64,000 nucleotides of DNA, taken from the NCBI RefSeq assembly GCF_000611675.1, contig NZ_JATV01000010.1:124001-188000 (forward strand), in the 5' to 3' direction. Shown here one piece after another: positions 8,612-18,939 of the stretch. The stretch's first letter is position 1; the number at the start of each line of letters is the position of its first letter. The stretch is from Flavobacterium succinicans LMG 10402 (GTDB lineage Bacteria > Bacteroidota > Bacteroidia > Flavobacteriales > Flavobacteriaceae). Under the pieces are notes generated by a model that was not told where the DNA came from, did not search any database, and saw only the letters and a list, made by a program, of their open reading frames with translations. The translations under genes were made by a program, and so were the position numbers.

Positions 8612-8642
8612 AAAAAAAGCCATACTATTTAAGCATGGCTTT
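8612..8642 (-). terminator. terminator of the ilv operon
   Basis: Stem AAAGCCAT (8616-8623) with ATGGCTTT (8635-8642), followed on the minus strand by a run of seven T. It lies about 190 bases past the ilvC stop, leaving a long 3' untranslated region. Confidence 0.65.
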
Positions 8643-8647
8643 GTTGG

Positions 8648-8720
8648 TTTGACACTATTATAGTCAAAACATTTATTGAAAAAATTACATTCACTCAACT
8701 TTATCGAAAGTTAAGTGAAT
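8648..8720 (-). repeat. tandem hairpins in the ilvC 3' region
   Basis: Two further hairpins lie between ilvC and the terminator. At 8689-8702/8707-8720 a 14-bp stem (one G-U pair on the minus strand) closes a 4-base loop. Near 8649-8670, TTTGAC and GTCAAA arms form a bulged stem. Neither has a long T run. They could be extra termination or RNA-stability elements. The rest of 8503-8827 holds no gene. Confidence 0.45.
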
Positions 8721-8827
8721 CCGATTGCTATTGACCAGTGCAATGAATAATAACTAATTCAAATAAAAGAATATTGCATTGATTTGTGTTCATCAGCACA
8801 CTATTAGATAGTATGGTAATTCTTAAT

Positions 8828-10297
8828 TTAACCTATTTTTTTCATTGCCGTCATAGATTCACGTAGCCAAGCACCTACTTCTTCAATTGGATGTTGACGA
8901 ATGGTGTTGTTTACAGCAATCAAAACCGCATTATCTACTTGGTTTGAGGTCGAAAATGGTTTTCCGATTACATTTGTATCAATGGTTTTCATAAAATCTA
9001 CCAATAATGGTTTACAAGCATGATCAAATAAATAACAACCATATTCAGCGGTATCCGAAATGATTCGGTTCATTTCATACAGTTTCTTTCTGGCCACGGT
9101 ATTAGCGATTAATGGCAATTCGTGTAAGGATTCATAGTATGCAGATTCTTCGATAATTCCAGATTCTGTCATCGTTTCGAAAGCCAATTCTACTCCCGCT
9201 TTTACCATCGCAATCATTAAAACACCATGATCAAAATATTCTTGTTCTGAAATAGGAGCTTCAGTTGGTGCAGTTTTCTCAAAATTTGTTTCGGCAGTTG
9301 CCGCTCTCCATGACAATAAATTGATATCATCATTGGCCCAATCAATCATCATATTTTTTGAGAATTCCCCCGAAATGATATCGTCCATATGTTTTTGGAA
9401 TAAAGGACGCATAATATCTTTTAGCTCATCAGCCAATTCATAGGCTTCAATTTTTGAAGGATTATCTAAACGATCCATCATATTGGTAATACCTCCATGT
9501 TTTAATGCTTCCGTGATGGTTTCCCAACCGTATTGAATCAATTTTGAAGCATAACTTGGCTCGATTCCTTTTTCAACCATTTTGTCAAAACACAAAATAG
9601 AACCCGTTTGTAGCATACCGCACAAAATGGTTTGCTCTCCCATCAAATCTGATTTTACTTCAGCAACAAAAGAAGATTTCAAAACACCAGCTCTATGACC
9701 ACCTGTAGCTACTGCATAGGCTTTGGCTTGCTCTAAACCTAATCCGTTTGGATCGTTTTCTGGGTGTACCGCAATTAAGGTAGGCACTCCAAAACCTCTT
9801 TTGTATTCTTCACGAACTTCAGAGCCTGGACATTTTGGCGCACACATAATCACAGTAATATCTTTACGAATTTGCATACCTTCTTCAACAATATTAAAAC
9901 CGTGTGAATAGGCCAAAGTAGCTCCTTCTTTCATCAATGGCATGATGGCGTTTACAACTGCAGTATGTTGCTTATCAGGAGTTAAATTACAAACAAGATC
10001 AGCACTTGGGATCAATTCTTCATAGGTTCCTACTGTAAAACCATTATCTACTGCGTTCATGTAAGAAGCTCTTTTTTGAGCAATTGCCTCAGCGCGTAAA
10101 GCATAAGAAATATCTAAACCTGAATCCCTCATGTTCAAACCTTGATTTAGTCCTTGAGCTCCACAACCTACAATGACTACTTTTTTTCCTGCTAAAGCTG
10201 TTATTCCATTTGAAAATTCAGATTGATCCATGAATTCGCAAACGCCTAATTGTTCTAATTGTAATCTAAGTGGTAATGAATTGAAATAATTTGCCAT
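8828..10297 (-). CDS. ilvC: ketol-acid reductoisomerase (class II, long form)
   Basis: 489 residues, the long E. coli-like form with a duplicated C-terminal domain. It converts acetolactate or acetohydroxybutyrate to the dihydroxy acid using NADPH, step two of Val/Ile synthesis. The nucleotide-binding loop GCGAQG is at residues 44-49. The segment [10 protein letters not shown] and the metal-site region around [13 protein letters not shown] are clear. It is the last gene of ilvD-ilvB-ilvN-ilvC, 57 bases after ilvN, and should be controlled by the upstream attenuator. Confidence 0.96.
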   Translation of the reverse strand: MANYFNSLPLRLQLEQLGVCEFMDQSEFSNGITALAGKKVVIVGCGAQGLNQGLNMRDSGLDISYALRAEAIAQKRASYMNAVDNGFTVGTYEELIPSADLVCNLTPDKQHTAVVNAIMPLMKEGATLAYSHGFNIVEEGMQIRKDITVIMCAPKCPGSEVREEYKRGFGVPTLIAVHPENDPNGLGLEQAKAYAVATGGHRAGVLKSSFVAEVKSDLMGEQTILCGMLQTGSILCFDKMVEKGIEPSYASKLIQYGWETITEALKHGGITNMMDRLDNPSKIEAYELADELKDIMRPLFQKHMDDIISGEFSKNMMIDWANDDINLLSWRAATAETNFEKTAPTEAPISEQEYFDHGVLMIAMVKAGVELAFETMTESGIIEESAYYESLHELPLIANTVARKKLYEMNRIISDTAEYGCYLFDHACKPLLVDFMKTIDTNVIGKPFSTSNQVDNAVLIAVNNTIRQHPIEEVGAWLRESMTAMKKIG

Positions 10298-10354
10298 TTT
10301 TTTTATTGTTAAATGATTTTTTAATTTTTTTTATAATGTTTATTGGGTTGTGAA

Positions 10355-10873
10355 TTACAAATTTTCTAATAATGAAGAAATTTCCATTTTTGCTTTTGAA
10401 ACCGAAATTCTGCCAGAACGCACAAATTGCATAATACCAAAAGGTTTTAGGCTATTGTACAAATCTACTATTTCGGAATGTTTTCCGGATTTAGAAATCA
10501 CAAAGAAGTCTCTTGATACGGTAACAATTTGTGAATTACTCTCTTTTATGATGTTTTGAATTTGTCGTTCATCAAACAGCAAACTTGATTCTATTTTGAA
10601 AATTGCACTTTCTAAGAAAATTGTTTCTTCGTCAATATGATAAAAAGCCTTGATGACCTCAATCTGTTTCTCAATTTGACCTACAATATTTTGTACCCAT
10701 TTTTCGGTGGTGTTTACTACGATAATGAAACGCGAAACATTTTCTATTTCGGATTCGGAAACGTTTAAACTCAAAATATTAATATGTCGTTTTAGGAATA
10801 TTCCTGAAATTCGGTTCAATAAGCCTACGTTGTTTTCTGAATATACAGAAATCGTGAATGTTTTATTTTCCAT
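10355..10873 (-). CDS. ilvN: acetolactate synthase small (regulatory) subunit
   Basis: 172 residues with an N-terminal ACT domain (about residues 5-75: FTISVYSENNVGLLNRISGIF, then INILSLNVS) and a C-terminal ACT-like domain. It binds the catalytic subunit and gives feedback inhibition, usually by valine. The start lies 5 bases after the ilvB stop, so subunits are made together. Confidence 0.94.
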   Translation of the reverse strand: MENKTFTISVYSENNVGLLNRISGIFLKRHINILSLNVSESEIENVSRFIIVVNTTEKWVQNIVGQIEKQIEVIKAFYHIDEETIFLESAIFKIESSLLFDERQIQNIIKESNSQIVTVSRDFFVISKSGKHSEIVDLYNSLKPFGIMQFVRSGRISVSKAKMEISSLLENL

Positions 10874-10878
10874 AACAA

Positions 10879-12573
10879 TTAACTTAGTCTGATATCTGAT
10901 ACTGATGCTCCAGTAGGAATCATCGGAAACACGTTATTTTCTTTTTCTACCATTACTTCCAAGAAATAAGCTTCTTTTGAAGCCAACATTTCAGCCACGG
11001 CAGCATCCAAATCTTCTCGTTTGGTTACCTTTTTGGCTTTGATGTAATATCCTTCAGCGATGGCAACAAAGTTAGGATTGATCATTTCCGTTGAGGCATA
11101 ACGTTTGTCAAAAAACAGTTGTTGCCATTGACGTACCATTCCCAAAAATTCATTGTTCAATACCACTATTTTTACTGGAACTTGGGTCTGGAAAATCGTT
11201 CCTAATTCTTGAATGGTCATCTGAAACCCTCCATCACCAATTATAGCTACCACTTCGCGATCTGGACGCCCCATTTTGGCACCAATAGCGGCGGGTAAAG
11301 CAAATCCCATGGTACCTAATCCTCCCGAAGTAATATTGCTTTTGGACTGATTAAATTTAGAATATCTACAAGTAAACATCTGGTGTTGACCCACATCCGA
11401 AACCATAATAGCATCTCCTTTAGAATGCTTGTTAATCATCTCGATCGTTTCTCCCATTGAAATCCCTTCTCCTTTTGGAGCTAACTCCTCATCGATCACA
11501 CTTTCTAACTCAATTCTATATTTTTCTTTGAATTCATTATGCCAAGCTTCATGTGTATTTTTGTTTACCAATGGTATCAAGGCAGCTAAAGATTCTTTGA
11601 CATCTGCCAAAACTGCCACATCGGTTTTCACATTTTTATCGACCTCGGCAGGATCAATTTCAAAGTGAATAATTTTGGCTTGTTTGGCATAGGTAGCTAA
11701 ATTACCAGTTACGCGATCATCAAAACGCATACCGATGGCAATTAAAACATCGCATTCATTCGTTAAAACATTGGGACCATAATTACCATGCATGCCAAGC
11801 ATCCCAACATTTAAAGGATGATCTGTAGGTAACGCAGAAAGCCCTAAAATGGTCCAAGCCGCTGGTATTCCAGTTTTTTCAATCAAATCTTTTAGCAATT
11901 GCTCTGCCTCACCTAAAATAACCCCTTGACCAAAAACGATATACGGCTTTTTTGCTGTATTAATTAAGGCGGCGGCTTCAGCTACTTTTTTGTGATCCAA
12001 AACAGGCTTTGGAAAGTAACTGCGAACTCCTTTACATTTGGAATAACTAAAATCTAGTTCATCAAACTGAGCGTTTTTGGTAATATCTACCAAAACAGGT
12101 CCAGGTCGACCCGAACGAGCGATATAAAAAGCTCTTGCTATTATTTCCGGAATTTCTGCGGCCTCAGTTACTTGGTAATTCCATTTGGTTACTGGAGTTG
12201 AAATACCAATAATATCTGTTTCTTGAAAAGCATCAGAACCTAGTAAATGTTTCCCAACCTGTCCTGTAATACAAACCATCGGCGTGGAATCAATTTGAGC
12301 GTCTGCAATTCCAGTGATTAAATTTGTAGCTCCTGGACCTGAAGTAGCAATAGCTACTCCTACTTTTCCAGTGGCTCTGGCATAACCTTGTGCGGCGTGA
12401 GTAGCACCTTGTTCATGTCGTACCAAAACATGATGCAATTGGTCTTGGAATTTATATAATTCATCATAAACAGGCATTATGGCGCCTCCTGGGTATCCAT
12501 AAACGATATCAACTCCTTCTTCAAGAAGGCATTTGATGATGGCTTCCGCTCCTGTTATTCTATTTGTTTCCAT
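10879..12573 (-). CDS. ilvB: acetolactate synthase large (catalytic) subunit
   Basis: 564 residues, thiamine diphosphate enzyme that joins two pyruvates, or pyruvate and 2-oxobutyrate, in the first common step of Val/Leu and Ile synthesis. The activating glutamate is E54 in VRHEQGATHAAQ. The ThDP-Mg motif is GDGGFQMTIQEL...VLNNEFLGM. The GMLGMHG and GMRFDDRVTG segments identify AHAS within the family. It is 48 bases downstream of ilvD and 5 bases upstream of ilvN. Other gene names (ilvG, ilvI) are possible; the reaction is not in doubt. Confidence 0.95.
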   Translation of the reverse strand: METNRITGAEAIIKCLLEEGVDIVYGYPGGAIMPVYDELYKFQDQLHHVLVRHEQGATHAAQGYARATGKVGVAIATSGPGATNLITGIADAQIDSTPMVCITGQVGKHLLGSDAFQETDIIGISTPVTKWNYQVTEAAEIPEIIARAFYIARSGRPGPVLVDITKNAQFDELDFSYSKCKGVRSYFPKPVLDHKKVAEAAALINTAKKPYIVFGQGVILGEAEQLLKDLIEKTGIPAAWTILGLSALPTDHPLNVGMLGMHGNYGPNVLTNECDVLIAIGMRFDDRVTGNLATYAKQAKIIHFEIDPAEVDKNVKTDVAVLADVKESLAALIPLVNKNTHEAWHNEFKEKYRIELESVIDEELAPKGEGISMGETIEMINKHSKGDAIMVSDVGQHQMFTCRYSKFNQSKSNITSGGLGTMGFALPAAIGAKMGRPDREVVAIIGDGGFQMTIQELGTIFQTQVPVKIVVLNNEFLGMVRQWQQLFFDKRYASTEMINPNFVAIAEGYYIKAKKVTKREDLDAAVAEMLASKEAYFLEVMVEKENNVFPMIPTGASVSDIRLS

Positions 12574-12621
12574 GAGTATTTATTTTTAAATGAAATCTCT
12601 TTCATTTTCGTATCATTCTTA

Positions 12622-14295
12622 TTATTTATCCGTTACACAACCTGTTGAAGCACTCGAAACGGCTCTTGCGTATTTAAGTAAAACTCCTTTCGTAACTTTT
12701 AATGGAGGTTGTACCCAATTGGCTTTACGTGTTGCGAATTCTTCATCAGAAATTTTAAGGTTAATCGTGTTCTTGACGGCGTCAATGCTAATTACGTCTC
12801 CCTCTTCAATTAAAGCAATTCCACCACCATCATAAGCTTCTGGAGTGATATGACCTACCACAAAACCATGAGAACCACCCGAGAATCTACCGTCTGTAAT
12901 TAAAGCTACAGAATTTCCTAATCCTGCTCCCATTATGGCAGATGTTGGTTTCAACATCTCAGGCATACCTGGACCTCCTTTAGGTCCACAATAGCGAATA
13001 ACGACAACATTTCCTGGTTTTACTTTTCCAGCTTCGATACCCGGAATTACTTCAAATTCACTTTCAAAAACTACGGCTGTACCTTCAAAATACTCTCCTT
13101 CTTTTCCGCTAATTTTGGCTACACAACCTTCTTCAGCAAGATTTCCGTACAAAATTTGAATATTCCCGGTAGGTTTTAAGGCACGTTGAATATCGTGTAT
13201 CACTTCTTGACCATCATTCAGATCTGGAAGGTTGGCTAAATTTTCAGCAATTGTTTTTCCGGTAACAGTCATACAATCTCCATGAATTAAACTGTTTTTT
13301 AATAAATATTTCAATACTGCTGGAACACCACCCACATGATGAAGATTTTCCATCATAAATTTTCCACTTGGTTTTAAATCGGCTAACATTGGCGTTTTAT
13401 CACTAATATCTTGAAAATCTTTCAAGGTGATTTCAATATCAACCGAATGTGCCATTGCAATTAAATGCATTACCGCATTGGTTGATCCTCCCAAAACAGC
13501 TACAATTGTAATTGCATTTTCAAAGGCTTTTCGAGTCATTATATCTCTTGGCTTGATGTCTTTTTCAAGTAACAAGCGGATGTATTTTCCAGCATCCAAA
13601 CATTCATTTCTTTTTTGTTCACTCAAAGCTGGGTTAGAAGAACTATAAGGCAAACTCATTCCTAATGCTTCAATAGCCGAAGCCATAGTATTGGCGGTAT
13701 ACATTCCTCCACAAGCTCCTGGACCAGGGCAAGAATTTTGAATTACGCCTTTAAAATCTTCTTCAGAAATAGTGTTTTGCAGTTTTTTACCTAAAGCTTC
13801 AAAAGCTGACACAATATTCAACTTCTCACCTTTCCATTCTCCTGAATGAATAGAACCCCCATATACCATTATGGCTGGGCGGTTGACTCTTCCCATGGCA
13901 ATTAAAGCTCCTGGCATGTTTTTATCACAACCTGGAATGGCAATCATAGCATCATACCATTGTGCTCCCATTACAGTTTCGATAGAATCAGCAATTACAT
14001 CTCTGGAAACTAATGAATAACGCATACCATCAGTACCGTTAGAAATTCCGTCGCTAACCCCAATCGTATTAAAAATCAGTCCTACTAAATCGGCATCCCA
14101 AACGCCTTTTTTGACTTTTTTTGCTAAATCGTTTAAGTGCATGTTACAAGTATTCCCTTCGTAACCCATGCTTACAATTCCTACTTGTGCTTTATTTAAA
14201 TCTTCCTCAGTTAATCCAATTCCGTACAACATGGCTTGGGCGGCAGGTTGTGTAATGTCTTGAGTAATTGTTTTACTGTATTTATTTAATTCCAT
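12622..14295 (-). CDS. ilvD: dihydroxy-acid dehydratase
   Basis: 557 residues, iron-sulfur dehydratase acting after IlvC in Val/Ile synthesis. The cysteines expected to hold the cluster are in [17 protein letters not shown] and [17 protein letters not shown]. The C-terminal [19 protein letters not shown] is characteristic. First structural gene of the ilv operon: its ATG at 14295 is about 36 bases past the attenuator terminator, with no other promoter needed. Confidence 0.96.
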   Translation of the reverse strand: MELNKYSKTITQDITQPAAQAMLYGIGLTEEDLNKAQVGIVSMGYEGNTCNMHLNDLAKKVKKGVWDADLVGLIFNTIGVSDGISNGTDGMRYSLVSRDVIADSIETVMGAQWYDAMIAIPGCDKNMPGALIAMGRVNRPAIMVYGGSIHSGEWKGEKLNIVSAFEALGKKLQNTISEEDFKGVIQNSCPGPGACGGMYTANTMASAIEALGMSLPYSSSNPALSEQKRNECLDAGKYIRLLLEKDIKPRDIMTRKAFENAITIVAVLGGSTNAVMHLIAMAHSVDIEITLKDFQDISDKTPMLADLKPSGKFMMENLHHVGGVPAVLKYLLKNSLIHGDCMTVTGKTIAENLANLPDLNDGQEVIHDIQRALKPTGNIQILYGNLAEEGCVAKISGKEGEYFEGTAVVFESEFEVIPGIEAGKVKPGNVVVIRYCGPKGGPGMPEMLKPTSAIMGAGLGNSVALITDGRFSGGSHGFVVGHITPEAYDGGGIALIEEGDVISIDAVKNTINLKISDEEFATRKANWVQPPLKVTKGVLLKYARAVSSASTGCVTDK

Positions 14296-14331
14296 TCTAT
14301 TTTTTTATATTTTACTATTTATTATTTGTCT

Positions 14332-14364
14332 AAAAAAAAACCTTCCAAGATCATTGGAAGGTTT
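14332..14364 (-). terminator. attenuator terminator of the ilv operon
   Basis: Minus strand: AAACCTTCCAA (14354-14364), 5-base loop, TTGGAAGG (14341-14348) plus a run of nine T (14332-14340). It lies between the leader peptide and ilvD in the same transcript. The 5' arm segment ACCTTCC (14356-14362) can instead pair with GGAATGGT (14393-14400) in the last leader codons, with one bulged base. A small hairpin ATATGT-AAA-ACATAT (about 14374-14388) sits inside that alternative fold. This is the terminator/antiterminator switch expected of ribosome-mediated attenuation. Confidence 0.85.
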
Positions 14365-14388
14365 CAAAGAAATATGTTTTACATATGC

Positions 14389-14466
14389 CTATACCATTCC
14401 TCTTGCCTGCGTAATACTTACGATGACATTAATAATAGAGGTAATAATAAAGGTTTGTTTTTGCAT
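14389..14466 (-). CDS. ilv operon leader peptide (Ile/Val-rich)
   Basis: A 25-codon frame from ATG at 14466 to TAG at 14389. The middle reads FIITSIINVIVSI (residues 6-18); in all, 6 Ile and 3 Val codons, no Leu. It follows a promoter by 18 bases and precedes an intrinsic terminator and ilvD. Interpretation by analogy with known amino-acid leader peptides: when charged Ile- or Val-tRNA is scarce the ribosome stalls in residues 7-18, leaving codons 23-25 (GGAATGGT region) free to pair with the terminator's 5' arm, so transcription continues. When Ile and Val are plentiful the ribosome reaches the stop, covers that segment and the terminator forms. Product is regulatory by being translated, probably with no other role. 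Confidence 0.82.
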   Translation of the reverse strand: MQKQTFIITSIINVIVSITQARGMV

Positions 14467-14484
14467 TGTTTATCTATTGAAATC

Positions 14485-14517
14485 CAAAAATACTAAAAAA
14501 TTGGAACAAATAAACAA
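14485..14517 (-). promoter_or_regulatory. promoter of the ilv leader and operon
   Basis: Minus strand: -33 TTG (14515-14517), 22-base spacer, -7 box TATTTTTG (14485-14492). Predicted transcription start is about a dozen bases before the leader ATG, giving a very short 5' end, as usual for leader peptides. Separates ilvDBNC from leuAB. Confidence 0.6.
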
Positions 14518-14552
14518 TGTATTTCTCTATTTATAATGTTTCTCTTGAAAAA

Positions 14553-15668
14553 CTATACTATTGTTGAACGACCAATTTGTACAAAATCCTTCTTAAAGTA
14601 CAAATCTTCTTCATCCATAATATAATTTGCGATAAAATCTCCGACTTCATTTGTGCCAAATCGTGAATCTACCTTTAAATCAACTGTGACGACTTGATTG
14701 CTTATGGCTGTTTCTACCGCCGCAATTACTTTTTTGGCTTCTTCAAATAATCCAAAATGTTCCAACAGCATGGCTACCGACAAAATGGATGCTATTGGAT
14801 TAGCAATATTTTTATCTTTAGCCTCGGTATAGCAACCGTGAATAGGTTCAAATAACGAATGATAATCTCCTATAGAAGCAGATGCCATTAAGCCGATTGA
14901 ACCCGAGATAACGCTTGCTTCATCTGAAAGAATATCACCAAACAAATTATCGGTCAATAAAACATCAAACTGTCTTGGATTCAAAATGATTTGCATGGCG
15001 GCATTGTCGACATACAAGAAATTCAATTCAACTTCAGGGTAATCCTTGGCAATTTCAGTAACTACTCTTCTCCAAAGACGAGAGGTTTCTAATACATTGG
15101 CTTTGTCGACTAATGTCACTTTCTTGCGTCTGGCTTGAGCTGCTTTGAAAGCCAAATGCGTGATTTTTGCAATTTCTACTTCTTCATATTCACATAAATC
15201 AGAAGCATAGGTTTCGGTTTCATTGGTTGATTTTTTCCCAAAATACAAACCTCCATTCAATTCTCTATACACTACAAAATCAGTTCCATCCAAAACTTCT
15301 TTTTTTATAGGTGAAGAATGCATTAAATGAGGATAGGCTTTTATGGGGCGGATGTTGGCATACAATCCTAATTCTTTTCTAAGCTTCAATAAACCTTGTT
15401 CAGGGCGAATTTTAGCTGATGGATCATTATCATACATAGGATCACCAATAGCACCAAAAAGGATACAATCGGTATTTCTACACAAATTTAAGGTTTGATC
15501 TGGAAGTGGTTTCCCTGTTTTTTCGATAGCGATGGCACCAATATAGGCATCTTCAAAAACAAATTCATGGTTAAAAACCACACCAATTGCATTTAACGCT
15601 TTTTTGGCCTGCAAGGTAACTTCTGGACCAATTCCATCTCCCGAAAGTACAGCTATTTTTAAATTCAT
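14553..15668 (-). CDS. leuB: 3-isopropylmalate dehydrogenase
   Basis: 371 residues. NAD-dependent oxidative decarboxylation of 3-isopropylmalate in leucine synthesis. Motifs: GDGIGPEV near the start, the RELNGGLYFG loop that distinguishes it from isocitrate dehydrogenase, LYVDNAAMQ, and the metal-binding LTDNLFGDILSDEA. The tail EPIHGCYTEAKDKNIANP binds NAD. It follows leuA by 27 bases in a two-gene unit. leuC and leuD, which encode the intervening isomerase, are not in the window. Confidence 0.95.
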   Translation of the reverse strand: MNLKIAVLSGDGIGPEVTLQAKKALNAIGVVFNHEFVFEDAYIGAIAIEKTGKPLPDQTLNLCRNTDCILFGAIGDPMYDNDPSAKIRPEQGLLKLRKELGLYANIRPIKAYPHLMHSSPIKKEVLDGTDFVVYRELNGGLYFGKKSTNETETYASDLCEYEEVEIAKITHLAFKAAQARRKKVTLVDKANVLETSRLWRRVVTEIAKDYPEVELNFLYVDNAAMQIILNPRQFDVLLTDNLFGDILSDEASVISGSIGLMASASIGDYHSLFEPIHGCYTEAKDKNIANPIASILSVAMLLEHFGLFEEAKKVIAAVETAISNQVVTVDLKVDSRFGTNEVGDFIANYIMDEEDLYFKKDFVQIGRSTIV

Positions 15669-15695
15669 AATTTTTGTTTTTAATGTTAAAAGAAC

Positions 15696-16886
<1,191 letters not shown>

Positions 16887-16899
16887 TCACATCTCATAA

Positions 16900-16907
16900 C
16901 AAAAATA
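16900..16907 (-). promoter_or_regulatory. -7 box of the leuA promoter
   Basis: TATTTTTG on the minus strand, 35 bases before the leuA ATG, the same octamer as the ilv promoter. The nearest TTG gives a 25-base spacer, slightly long. No leader peptide is visible here. Confidence 0.4.
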
Positions 16908-17018
16908 GATTTAGGTATACAAGAATAAAAACCAATATATTCAAATATACTCTTCATAAAATCAACTAACAACCAATAACTTATTGATTTACAATATTTT
17001 AAGATACATTATTTTACA

Positions 17019-18563
17019 ATGGCTAACCATCAAAAAGATTTTTTATTTGTATTAATTAAGTCCCTTTCAAAGTCCGAAAAACGTCAGTTTAAGATTTTCG
17101 CTAGTCGTTTAGAGACCAGTTCGAACACCAAATTCATAGAGCTTTTTAATATTCTAGACAAATCGGATACTTATGATGAGAAAATGATTTTAAAGAATGG
17201 ACTTATCAAAAAAGTACAACTATCCAATCTTAAGTCTTATTTATACAAACAAATATTAGTTAGCATTCGATTAAATATTCCCAGTCAAAATGTGCGTTAT
17301 CAATTAAGAGAGCAAATTGATTTTGCTGCCATTTTGTACAATAAGGGATTGTACAAACAAAGTTTGAAGATCCTCGACAAAACCAAAGCGATTGCCTTAG
17401 AAAATGACGAAAAATATATGGCTTTTGAAATTGTTGAGTTCGAAAAATTAATCGAATCACAATACATCACGCGCAGTATTCAAGGTCGTGCCGACGAATT
17501 AGTGATACAAGCCAAAGAATTAAATTACCGAAATACTATTTCAAGTAAATTGTCCAATCTATCTTTGCAGTTGTATGGAACAATGCTAAAGACCGGTTAC
17601 GTAAAAAATGATCATGAGCACCAATATATTGACGATTATTTCTTAAAACACATTTCAAAATTAGACGAATCTAAATTTGGTTTTCGCGAAAAATATTGGT
17701 TTTACAATGCCAATTTATGGCGTAGTTTTTTGGTACAAGACTTCCTTTCGAGCTTTAAGTATTCCTTTAAATGGGTGACTTTATTCTATGACAACCCGAA
17801 CATGATTTATTTAAATCCTGTTTTTTTCTTAAAAGGAAACAATTATTTATTGGAGTCGTTGTATATGCTAAAATACCAATCCAAATTCAAAAAATATTTA
17901 GGATTATTAGAAGAAACCATTAAAGATCCTCGCTTTCCGGTGAATGACAATATTGCAAGTTTGTCTTTTTTATACTTATACAACAATAAGTTAAACTATC
18001 ATATTCTTGAGGGAAGTTTTATCGAAAGTGAATATTTGATTCCAGAAGTGCTAAACAAGTTAAAAATCCACAATGATCATCTTGATGAGCATCACGAAAT
18101 GCTGTTCTATTACAAATTTGCCTCCATCTATTTCGGTAACGAAAAATATGATAAATGTATTTGGTATTTGGAAAAAATCATCAACAATAAAAACTTGTCC
18201 ATGAGAGAAGATTTGATGTGCTTTTCAAGATTATTGTGCATCATTGCGCATTACGAGGCTGGAAAAGATTTCCACATTGAAACTCAAATCAAGAATACAT
18301 ATAAGTTTTTGATAAAAATGAACGACCTGCACGAAGTGCAAAAGGAAATCATTCGCTTTATGAAAAACTTGAATGCTATTTACCCCAGTGACATCAAAAA
18401 AGAGTTTATCAAAATGAAAGAACGTTTTGTTGCACTCGAAAAAAACACTTACGAAAAGAGAGCTTTTTTATATCTTGACATTATTTCGTGGCTGGAAAGC
18501 AAGATTGAGAATCGAAAAATTAGTGATATCATCAAAGAAAAAGCAAAACTAAATAACCGTTAA
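17019..18563 (+). CDS. conserved hypothetical helical-repeat protein
   Basis: 514 residues; I do not recognise a named family. There is no signal peptide or membrane segment. The sequence is mostly amphipathic helices with lysine and aromatic residues (for example LYNKGLYKQSLKILDKTKAIA near residues 107-127 and YYKFASIYFGNEKYDKCIWYLEKII near 365-390), which resemble degenerate TPR repeats. The first 60 residues (SLSKSEKRQFKIFASRL) are charged and look like a separate conserved segment. It is transcribed divergently from leuA and closed by its own terminator, so it is probably a single-gene unit. A cytoplasmic scaffold role is possible but unproven. Confidence 0.75.
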   Translation: MANHQKDFLFVLIKSLSKSEKRQFKIFASRLETSSNTKFIELFNILDKSDTYDEKMILKNGLIKKVQLSNLKSYLYKQILVSIRLNIPSQNVRYQLREQIDFAAILYNKGLYKQSLKILDKTKAIALENDEKYMAFEIVEFEKLIESQYITRSIQGRADELVIQAKELNYRNTISSKLSNLSLQLYGTMLKTGYVKNDHEHQYIDDYFLKHISKLDESKFGFREKYWFYNANLWRSFLVQDFLSSFKYSFKWVTLFYDNPNMIYLNPVFFLKGNNYLLESLYMLKYQSKFKKYLGLLEETIKDPRFPVNDNIASLSFLYLYNNKLNYHILEGSFIESEYLIPEVLNKLKIHNDHLDEHHEMLFYYKFASIYFGNEKYDKCIWYLEKIINNKNLSMREDLMCFSRLLCIIAHYEAGKDFHIETQIKNTYKFLIKMNDLHEVQKEIIRFMKNLNAIYPSDIKKEFIKMKERFVALEKNTYEKRAFLYLDIISWLESKIENRKISDIIKEKAKLNNR

Positions 18564-18565
18564 TC

Positions 18566-18597
18566 AAAAGGAGATCAAATCATTATGATCTCCTTTT
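18566..18597. terminator. bidirectional terminator
   Basis: 12-bp stem AAAAGGAGATCA/TGATCTCCTTTT with an 8-base loop, between convergent genes ending at 18563 (plus) and 18601 (minus). Confidence 0.8.
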
Positions 18598-18600
18598 ATT

Positions 18601-18828
18601 TTATTGTCGTTCTTTTCTCCCCCTCAGAATATCCTCAAAAGTTGCGCATTGTACAAGTTCTGTTTCACCCTCAACTAACATTAAAAGCTTAATACTTTCC
18701 ACATCGGATAAATCTTCATTTAAATAAAAGGCCATATCATCCAATTTAAAAAACCATTCTTTATCATATTGCACTTTATGAATCGTGGCGTCTTGTATCA
18801 AAAGTTTTTCTTTTAAAGGTTTCATCAT
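18601..18828 (-). CDS. small BRO-N-like protein
   Basis: 75 residues. The core TIHKVQYDKEWFFKLDDMAFYL resembles the N-terminal DNA-binding domain of BRO/antirepressor proteins (pattern: hydrophobic strand, W-F-x-x-x-D-M-A-x-x-L). A complete BRO-N domain is about 90-100 residues and is usually followed by a second domain, absent here. The C-terminus FEDILRGRKERQ is basic. Flanked by a shared terminator and by the rpsA terminator, with no phage genes nearby. A domesticated stand-alone version is possible. The family link is tentative. Confidence 0.6.
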   Translation of the reverse strand: MMKPLKEKLLIQDATIHKVQYDKEWFFKLDDMAFYLNEDLSDVESIKLLMLVEGETELVQCATFEDILRGRKERQ

Positions 18829-18885
18829 TGGTTATAGATTCAAAAATACACTATCGTTTAGCACAAATGAACAAACAAAATTGCA

Positions 18886-18917
18886 CAAAAAAAAGCCTCA
18901 CATTGCTGTGAGGCTTT
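18886..18917 (-). terminator. terminator of rpsA
   Basis: 11-bp stem AAAGCCTCACA/TGTGAGGCTTT (18892-18902, 18907-18917), 4-base loop and a T run on the minus strand, 23 bases after the rpsA stop. Confidence 0.85.
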
Positions 18918-18939
18918 CTATATTCAAAAAATCAAGAAA

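Noticed and set aside
14354..14536. Plus-strand 60-residue frame in the ilv leader region
   Set aside because: It is antisense to the attenuator; the minus strand has promoter, leader peptide and terminator in order and explains the sequence.
18601..18828. Prophage remnant inferred from the BRO-N-like protein
   Set aside because: No integrase, capsid, tail or attachment-site repeat occurs within tens of kilobases.
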